The notes under the pieces were generated by a model that was given only the letters and a program-made list of their open reading frames with translations, did not search any database and was not told the origin of the DNA. Of a stretch of 14,359 nt of DNA, positions 6,571 to 11,610 are shown in pieces. Numbering within the stretch: position 1 is the stretch's first letter; each line of letters starts with the position of its first letter. The stretch is from assembly GCA_002362735.1 (NCBI GenBank), contig DEUU01000481.1:1-14359 (forward strand), read 5' to 3'. The stretch comes from Dehalococcoidia bacterium UBA3254. Lineage in GTDB: Bacteria > Chloroflexota > Dehalococcoidia > Dehalococcoidales > UBA3254. Position numbers and translations under genes: made by a program.

Positions 6571-8769
6571 CTATCGGACCCAGGCTTTACCCTGGTATTC
6601 TTTTTCAAAGACACCCGCAAATTTAGGATCTGAGAGCTCTTCTGGCTTGCACTTATAGACTTTGCATAGTAAGCAAGTCAGGTCAGGAGAGCCATACATT
6701 GGGTCTTGATGGTTATTGTTGGTCAAAACATTTGGGTTAGAGATGAATACACCTCTGAATCCCTGCGAAGGAGCTTCAGGATAGAACCAGTTGGCCGTCA
6801 GAGCTACTACGCGAGGATCAATCCCTGGAAATAACCGGGCTTTCTGAATAACCCGGCCTCGCGGTGATTCTATCCAGACAAAATCTCCATCCTTTATTCC
6901 CAGTTTAGTGGCAGTCTCTGGATTAATCTGCATGGTGGGATACTCCATGAAGCTGCGCAGCCAGGGAATGTTGCGATATTGAGAAAGGAAATAAAATGGC
7001 GCCCGGAATCCGGAAGTCATTACCAAAGGATATTCCTGAAATAAATCAGGTGTAGAATAAGGGCTTTCTCCTGGCTCTTTGAAGAATGGCAAAGGATCAT
7101 ATCCCATTTTTTCCAGCACGGTGGAATAAAGCTCCAGTTTACCGGTAGGTGTGGGGAAGCCGCCTCCTTTTCGCCAGTAATCAGTTTTATATTTATAATA
7201 GACCTGGTCTGGGCCCATACAGCCAGAGATCAAATTTTGACTGAACTCTTTCCAGGAAACACCGCCTTTTCTGAGCTGGTAATCGAGACAGGTTTCGACA
7301 TCCTTGAACCAGTACTCCGGAGCCACACGCTTACCGATTTCATTAAATATCCAGATGTCGGACCTGGCTTCACCCGGGGGTTCCACGCATTTATTGTGGG
7401 CTTCAATAAACCAGCGCGGATGCATATCGTAGATATCATCTATTTCCAGCCAGTGGGCGGCGGGTAAGACAATATCCGCCATCTCTGCCATAGGACCCCA
7501 GAACTGATCAATCTGGACCAGAAACTCGACTTTTTTGAGGCCTTCTACAACCTCTTTGGTATTGGCCAGATGCACGATCTGCTGGCCACCCACGCTGATC
7601 CAGACCCGGATGGGTTTCTCACCTTTATTTAAATCTCTAATAATTGTATCCGGATTACAGGTCCGGGCTGCGCCCAGCTTGAAACGGTCGCCGCCGGGCA
7701 TATGTTTCTTCATCTCGTCAGTGACAGGTATTTCATTAAAAAAGTCTTCAATAAGTCCGGTAGAAGGCAGGACCCAGCTTACCATACCACCCGGCCTCTC
7801 GATATTGCCGCAAATGGACATCAGGCAAATGATCGCCCTCAAGGTTTGACCGCAGTTGGCTTGTCGCTCAATAGAGCTGCCGATCTGAATACAACCAGGA
7901 GTATCCTGGGCAAATAAACGGGCCGCCTGAACGATTTTTTCTTGTGGTATCCAGGTAATCCTGGATACCTTGTCTATGGGGTACTCTGCGGCTCTCTTTT
8001 TTAATTCTTCGAAGCCGTAAGTCCAGTTCTCGACAAAATCTTTATCATACAGGCCTTCTTTAATAATAATATTAATCATTCCCAGGGCCAGGGCGGCGTC
8101 GGTACCCGGGCGGATCTGCAGCCAGAGCGTGGCGCGGGAGGTATAGGCGGTAGCCCGGGGATCAATAATAATCAGGTTTTTGCAGTAGTCCAGAGATTTT
8201 ATAAACCAATAACACATTTCGGAATCAGCGCTGCTGATCTCAAGCTGCTTGGCCCAGGAAATCTGGGTTTTGGGAAATTCTCCTCCCCAACCATGGTAGT
8301 CGCAGTACAGCCGGCCATAACCGGTGATCAAACCATAAAGCCCAATCCTCGGGCTGTGACAAACATATCCGGGAGAGATGACATTAGATGAACCCATAGA
8401 TCGGGAAAAGCGATGAGTGTAGCGGTTATAACCGCGGCCGGTACCCTGGGAAGTTGCGATTGTCCACGGACCGTATTTCTCGGCTGCTTCTTTGACCCTG
8501 GAGGCAATAGTATCTAAGGCCTCCTCCCAGCTAATCTGTTTCCATTTCCCTTCACCCTTGGCTCCCGCTCTTTTATAGGGATGTATAATGCGATAAGGGT
8601 TATCAATATGCTGGATGCTGGAGAGGCCTTTAGAGCACATGGTGCCTCGGGTGGTGGAATCGGGATTCCCTTCGATGTGGCTGATCACACCGTCCGTAAC
8701 CTCCACCAGGACCCCACAGCCGCCGTGGCAGCTCTTGCAGGTAGTTTTAATGATCTTTTTCTCTGCCAT
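6571..8769 (-). CDS. Molybdopterin (bis-MGD) oxidoreductase catalytic subunit, cytoplasmic type
   Basis: A 732-residue member of the DMSO reductase superfamily. The N-terminal 4Fe-4S ligands are C11-x2-C14-x3-C18 (CKSCHGGC) and C45 (TMCSKG). C137 in GYVCHSP lies where the metal-ligating cysteine is found in relatives with Cys-bound Mo or W. Cofactor-binding blocks include IIDPRATAYTSRATLWL (201-217) and GTDAALALGM (222-231). The C-terminal cap domain is present (about 610-715). There is no Tat or other signal at the N-terminus, so the enzyme should act in the cytoplasm. Some blocks (YDKDFVENW, GFEELK, TGKLELYS, KMGYDPLPF) recall acetylene hydratase, but its catalytic Asp next to the second cysteine is His15 here. 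The substrate is unassigned. The start is ATG 8769. It sits between the NrfD-like and cytochrome b genes. Confidence 0.9.
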   Translation of the reverse strand: MAEKKIIKTTCKSCHGGCGVLVEVTDGVISHIEGNPDSTTRGTMCSKGLSSIQHIDNPYRIIHPYKRAGAKGEGKWKQISWEEALDTIASRVKEAAEKYGPWTIATSQGTGRGYNRYTHRFSRSMGSSNVISPGYVCHSPRIGLYGLITGYGRLYCDYHGWGGEFPKTQISWAKQLEISSADSEMCYWFIKSLDYCKNLIIIDPRATAYTSRATLWLQIRPGTDAALALGMINIIIKEGLYDKDFVENWTYGFEELKKRAAEYPIDKVSRITWIPQEKIVQAARLFAQDTPGCIQIGSSIERQANCGQTLRAIICLMSICGNIERPGGMVSWVLPSTGLIEDFFNEIPVTDEMKKHMPGGDRFKLGAARTCNPDTIIRDLNKGEKPIRVWISVGGQQIVHLANTKEVVEGLKKVEFLVQIDQFWGPMAEMADIVLPAAHWLEIDDIYDMHPRWFIEAHNKCVEPPGEARSDIWIFNEIGKRVAPEYWFKDVETCLDYQLRKGGVSWKEFSQNLISGCMGPDQVYYKYKTDYWRKGGGFPTPTGKLELYSTVLEKMGYDPLPFFKEPGESPYSTPDLFQEYPLVMTSGFRAPFYFLSQYRNIPWLRSFMEYPTMQINPETATKLGIKDGDFVWIESPRGRVIQKARLFPGIDPRVVALTANWFYPEAPSQGFRGVFISNPNVLTNNNHQDPMYGSPDLTCLLCKVYKCKPEELSDPKFAGVFEKEYQGKAWVR

Positions 8770-8775
8770 CTCTTT

Positions 8776-8780
8776 CTCCC
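8776..8780 (-). promoter_or_regulatory. Ribosome binding site deciding the molybdoenzyme start
   Basis: On the - strand GGGAG lies 6 nt before the ATG at 8769. The in-frame TTG six codons further upstream (8787) includes this site inside its coding frame and has no better site of its own. Confidence 0.7.
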
Positions 8781-8790
8781 GGGTCAATAA

Positions 8791-9735
8791 CTAATAGGCC
8801 GCAATTTTAGACAGTAAAGGTCGATAAATTCCCACTTTAAGCAAACAGTATTTCAAAGCAAAGGCACCGAGGGTATGGCAGGTTATGGCTATAATCAAAA
8901 GAACACTGGAAGTTTCGGTGCCGGTAAAGATACTGGCCAAAGAAATGGCAGCCGGGATCAGCAGCCCGAATACAATAATCCCGATCCAGAAAGCCCAGGA
9001 TACATGCCCGATAATCAATTCTTTTACGGAAAGCTTGGCAATCGCTGAAGTATAAGTAGCGCTGATAAGGTAAACCGCAATCAGTAAAATATTAATAAGC
9101 AAGAGATAACGGCTGCCTATTTCCGCTACTGCCACTTTGGCATCTCCTCCAGCTAAACCGATGCCCATAATCAGACCGAAACCATCAGCGACACCCGCCA
9201 GAACAAAAACAATAGGAAGGGGTCCCTGATTCCAGAACGGGATACCTTTGCAATAGTTCATGATGAATCCACCGTAGATACCCACACCCAGTGCGAATAT
9301 TCCCGCCAAAACCGCCAGGAAAGTATATAAAGGTGCTGCGGCAGGACCTAGCAAACTGGCAATGTAGGGATGACCGATTACAAGTTGAACGAAAGCTATC
9401 GTTCCAAAGAAAACTGAAAAAAGGATACCACGGGCGAACCATGAGGTTTTCCAGGCATTGGAAAAGGGCGGAAGCGTTCGATAAAAGCGCAGCGGTTTCC
9501 CAAAATAGGCTAGATGAATAGGGAGCTTCAGGAACATAATAATCGCCCACCCGGCCACCATCCCCCACCAGCTGTTCATGAACAAAGATACCAGAAAAAG
9601 ACCGGATCCCAGACTGGTAAATACCTCGGCTATCCAGACCATGACGCCACGTTGTTCAATCCACTCCCTTTGAGGCATGGGATTGACCATCCATTCATGA
9701 GTAACCATCCACTGTCTTGTCGCCATCCTGGCCAT
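8791..9735 (-). CDS. NrfD/PsrC-family membrane subunit
   Basis: A 314-residue integral membrane protein with about eight hydrophobic helices, typical of the NrfD/PsrC family that anchors CISM enzymes and exchanges electrons with quinones. Recognisable family features are an N-terminal amphipathic segment ending in WIEQRGVMVWIAEVF (25-39), the RFYRTLPP and SWFARG blocks (83-103), and GIPFWNQGPLPIVF (164-177) followed by a glycine-rich helix. It has no cofactor-binding cysteine cluster, as expected for a haem-free anchor. The ATG at 9735 has an excellent AAGGAGGT ribosome binding site 5 nt upstream. It lies 16 bp after the ferredoxin gene and 21 bp before the molybdoenzyme gene, so all three form one transcription unit and probably one complex. 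Confidence 0.9.
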   Translation of the reverse strand: MARMATRQWMVTHEWMVNPMPQREWIEQRGVMVWIAEVFTSLGSGLFLVSLFMNSWWGMVAGWAIIMFLKLPIHLAYFGKPLRFYRTLPPFSNAWKTSWFARGILFSVFFGTIAFVQLVIGHPYIASLLGPAAAPLYTFLAVLAGIFALGVGIYGGFIMNYCKGIPFWNQGPLPIVFVLAGVADGFGLIMGIGLAGGDAKVAVAEIGSRYLLLINILLIAVYLISATYTSAIAKLSVKELIIGHVSWAFWIGIIVFGLLIPAAISLASIFTGTETSSVLLIIAITCHTLGAFALKYCLLKVGIYRPLLSKIAAY

Positions 9736-9751
9736 CGCTGACCTCCTTGAT

Positions 9752-10519
9752 TCAACTCACTATATTTTTAAATATCTCATTGGCTCTTTTTTCCTGAGTA
9801 CTCAGATGCTGCATATGATAAGCCGTCTGAACTTCGCGGGGGGCTTTATTAGAAACTGTATTACCGATTTTTCCGTCAATATAATAGATAGAGGGTTCAG
9901 TGCCGTATTCCGTATGTAGCTGGAAACCTCTTCTTTCCTTTATTAAGCTGGATACTTCACTCGCCGGGTTGTCCAGATCTCCGAAAGTTAATGCTCTGGC
10001 CTGACAAGTGTTAACACATGCCGGGGTAGCAGCACGGTCCAGTCCGGGTTTCAAACCCCGGGATATTCCAGCGTCTATCCTTTCCATGCAAAAATTACAT
10101 TTTTCAGTTGTTCCTGCGATATGCGGATAAAGCTTTCTGCCTGCTTTTTCAAAACGGGTCCTGCCAAAATCCGGAAAGTATCCTGGATCCTTGTCTTTAG
10201 AGAAAAAAGTACGATTTTGATAAGGGCAGGCAATGATGCAATAACGACAACCCACGCATTTGGAGTTATCCACGTAAATAATGCCATCGTCACGCTTCTT
10301 TGTGGCTTCTGCGGGACAGACTTCTACGCAGGGTGCTTCTTTACACTGATTGCAGCGGACCGGGATAGTGGACAGTTCTTGACCAGCAATGGCGGTTTCC
10401 CAGGCAATTAATTTGGGCCAGGTTATTCCGAGGGGCAGAAAATGCTCAATTCTGCAGGCTGCTACGCAGGCGTGGCAACGAGTACATTTTACCAGGTTAA
10501 CCACCATACCCCATCTCAT
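9752..10519 (-). CDS. Four-cluster 4Fe-4S ferredoxin subunit, PsrB/NrfC/FdhB-like
   Basis: A 255-residue electron-transfer subunit with 16 cysteines arranged for four 4Fe-4S clusters: C12, C15, C18, C22; C56, C59, C64, C68; C88, C91, C94, C98; and C141, C144, C168, C172. The second set has the C-x2-C-x4-C-x3-C spacing and the last pair is far apart, the pattern of PsrB, NrfC, DmsB and FdhB. In such complexes the chain of clusters links the molybdenum site to the membrane subunit. No signal peptide or C-terminal membrane helix is present. The C-terminal tail after residue 180 is not part of the cluster fold and I recognise nothing in it. The start is ATG 10519 and the gene leads the CISM cluster directly behind the 17-bp operator repeats. 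Confidence 0.92.
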   Translation of the reverse strand: MRWGMVVNLVKCTRCHACVAACRIEHFLPLGITWPKLIAWETAIAGQELSTIPVRCNQCKEAPCVEVCPAEATKKRDDGIIYVDNSKCVGCRYCIIACPYQNRTFFSKDKDPGYFPDFGRTRFEKAGRKLYPHIAGTTEKCNFCMERIDAGISRGLKPGLDRAATPACVNTCQARALTFGDLDNPASEVSSLIKERRGFQLHTEYGTEPSIYYIDGKIGNTVSNKAPREVQTAYHMQHLSTQEKRANEIFKNIVS

Positions 10520-10525
10520 TGAAAT

Positions 10526-10532
10526 CTCCTTT
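10526..10532 (-). promoter_or_regulatory. Ribosome binding site deciding the ferredoxin start
   Basis: AAAGGAG on the - strand lies 6 nt before ATG 10519. The in-frame GTG at 10537 would place this site inside the coding frame and lacks one of its own, so the shorter protein is preferred. Confidence 0.7.
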
Positions 10533-10563
10533 GACACCTAAGCTGTGAAAATCGGGGTACAAT

Positions 10564-10606
10564 CTCATACCTTTTGATAGAATCGCAAATCCGTGATAAT
10601 AATCAC
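10564..10606 (-). promoter_or_regulatory. Candidate activated promoter of the CISM operon
   Basis: A -10-like TATGAG at 10569-10564 (- strand) would start transcription near 10557, leaving about 37 nt before ATG 10519. No recognisable -35 element precedes it. The nearest dyad of the repeat array is centred at 10599.5, about 42 bp upstream of that start, which is the class II activator position for CRP/FNR-family proteins. Weak -10, missing -35 and activator position agree with one another, but the start site is inferred. Confidence 0.4.
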
Positions 10607-10643
10607 TATGTAACTAATATCACAATGTGACTTTTATCACATA
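10593..10643. repeat. Three 17-bp operator repeats, CRP/FNR-like dyads
   Basis: Three 14-bp sites follow one another at an exact 17-bp period: GTGATAATAATCAC (10593-10606), GTAACTAATATCAC (10610-10623) and GTGACTTTTATCAC (10627-10640), separated by 3-nt AT spacers. Sites 1 and 3 are dyads of the form GTGA-N6-TCAC; site 3 extends to TGTGA-N6-TCACA (10626-10641), which equals the CRP consensus. The middle site keeps a perfect right half but a degenerate left half. CRP/FNR-family regulators recognise this kind of dyad and often control respiratory genes. The array lies wholly in the gap between the bis-haem b gene and the ferredoxin gene, so it most likely governs the CISM operon. The regulator is not in the window. 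Confidence 0.7.
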
Positions 10644-10651
10644 AATATTAA

Positions 10652-10678
10652 ATTATCATATAGGACGGTACTTGTCAA
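10652..10678 (-). promoter_or_regulatory. Second candidate promoter, upstream of the operator repeats
   Basis: On the - strand a perfect TTGACA (10678-10673) is followed after 15 bp by GATAAT (10657-10652). Initiation near 10645 would place the operator repeats just downstream of the start, where a bound regulator would block transcription. The 15-bp spacer is short, so activity is uncertain. Confidence 0.35.
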
Positions 10679-10704
10679 GGGGGTAACTTCTTAGAAAGAC
10701 GCGA

Positions 10705-11220
10705 TTATCTGGGCCATAATCCTCCGGCATGAAGATAGCCGAAAGAATAGTGTCCAATAATAAATGCCAGGAAAATAATCCAGAAATACGAATGGAACTT
10801 ATAATAGCGCTGATAATTGCCTGAAGATAGTGGATTCTTTAAAAAGACGATGCCTAAAGCGCCTAACAGACTGCGGCAGGATGTGACTATCATTCCAGTG
10901 ACCACCAGTCCCACCAGACCAGTAGCGACAACATAGGCATGCAAATAGGCATCCGGGTCATGCGTGAAGGAATTTAAAACTACATGCAACAATCCCATTG
11001 AAATATGAATAAAAAGGATAAAGGCAAAGCCTGACCAAAAAATCCAGTGACACCTGTAATAGCTTTTATAGATTCGATTCTCCAGAAGATTGGGACTGAA
11101 GCGGTTCCATAAAGAAGCAAAGCTGCGGCTGGAAGTGAAGGTCATTAAAGCCAGGATTAAGGTCGATAATCCCAGCACGATGGCCATTTTTTCCATATTT
11201 CCTGTGGAAACAGAAAGCAT
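10705..11220 (-). CDS. Four-helix bis-haem b membrane protein, ferric reductase-like fold
   Basis: A 171-residue membrane protein with four hydrophobic helices (about 12-29, 56-80, 96-116, 141-165). Helices 2 and 4 carry the same motif: YY-x2-H-x2-FW-x2-F-x6-H-x3-G-x2-H. The histidines are H58, H72, H79 and H143, H157, H164, with identical 14- and 7-residue steps, 85 residues apart. Paired H-x13-H helices coordinate two stacked b haems in the ferric reductase/NADPH oxidase/MsrQ fold, and I infer the same here. No flavin or NAD domain is attached. It may pass electrons across the membrane to or from its neighbours, the cbb3-like oxidase and the CISM. The start at 11220 has AAAGGA unusually close; an alternative ATG at 11196 is possible. 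No named family is assigned. Confidence 0.75.
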   Translation of the reverse strand: MLSVSTGNMEKMAIVLGLSTLILALMTFTSSRSFASLWNRFSPNLLENRIYKSYYRCHWIFWSGFAFILFIHISMGLLHVVLNSFTHDPDAYLHAYVVATGLVGLVVTGMIVTSCRSLLGALGIVFLKNPLSSGNYQRYYKFHSYFWIIFLAFIIGHYSFGYLHAGGLWPR

Positions 11221-11306
11221 CTTCCTTTCTATCCCTCTGAATGAGTTAAAACCATCGGGGTGAGCAATCCTGTTACCTTAATATTAAACAGTTAGCCGGC
11301 GTTTGA

Positions 11307-11585
11307 TCAAAATGTATTTGTCGTTGGCAGAGCTGGCCAGTTTAAAACCCAATAAACGATGGCAAAGACTAATACTGAGATGAATATTACCCAGAGATAC
11401 GGCAGCAGCGGACCGTGGCCTTCCTTGACTACATGGCCGCTATCTGAAGAGTGAGCCTCAACATCACTGTGAGAGAAAGAATTATTTTTACTGATTACGA
11501 TCAACCAGACCAGGAGGGCGCTCAGAATAGCTCCTCCGGAGGTAATAGCAAAATAAATCCAGTTATCCAGCCTGTCAACTATCAT
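11307..11585 (-). CDS. Small two-helix membrane protein, CcoP-anchor/CcoQ-like
   Basis: A 92-residue protein with two hydrophobic helices (about 9-32 and 60-83) joined by a histidine- and serine-rich loop. The second part, E-G-H-G-P-L-L-P-Y-L-W followed by an aromatic helix ending YWVLNWP, resembles the N-terminal membrane anchor of CcoP/FixP (E-x-D-N-P-x-P-x-W-W, then a helix ending Y-x-x-x-Y-P). The large fusion gene directly upstream carries CcoP-like haem domains without such an anchor, so this protein could supply it as a separate chain. An alternative is a CcoQ-like accessory subunit. It starts 25 bp after the fusion gene, with an AGGGGG ribosome binding site. The match is short and the function is inferred mainly from context. 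Confidence 0.65.
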   Translation of the reverse strand: MIVDRLDNWIYFAITSGGAILSALLVWLIVISKNNSFSHSDVEAHSSDSGHVVKEGHGPLLPYLWVIFISVLVFAIVYWVLNWPALPTTNTF

Positions 11586-11610
11586 TCTTTCCCCCTTTTC
11601 TTTTCCTTTA

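Noticed and set aside
6571..8769. Acetylene hydratase
   Set aside because: Blocks are similar, but the catalytic Asp position is His and the operon supplies electron-transfer subunits that a hydratase does not use.
10593..10643. Short CRISPR array or replication iterons
   Set aside because: The spacers are only 3 nt, there are three copies, and the array sits in a promoter gap before a respiratory operon, so an operator is the simpler reading.
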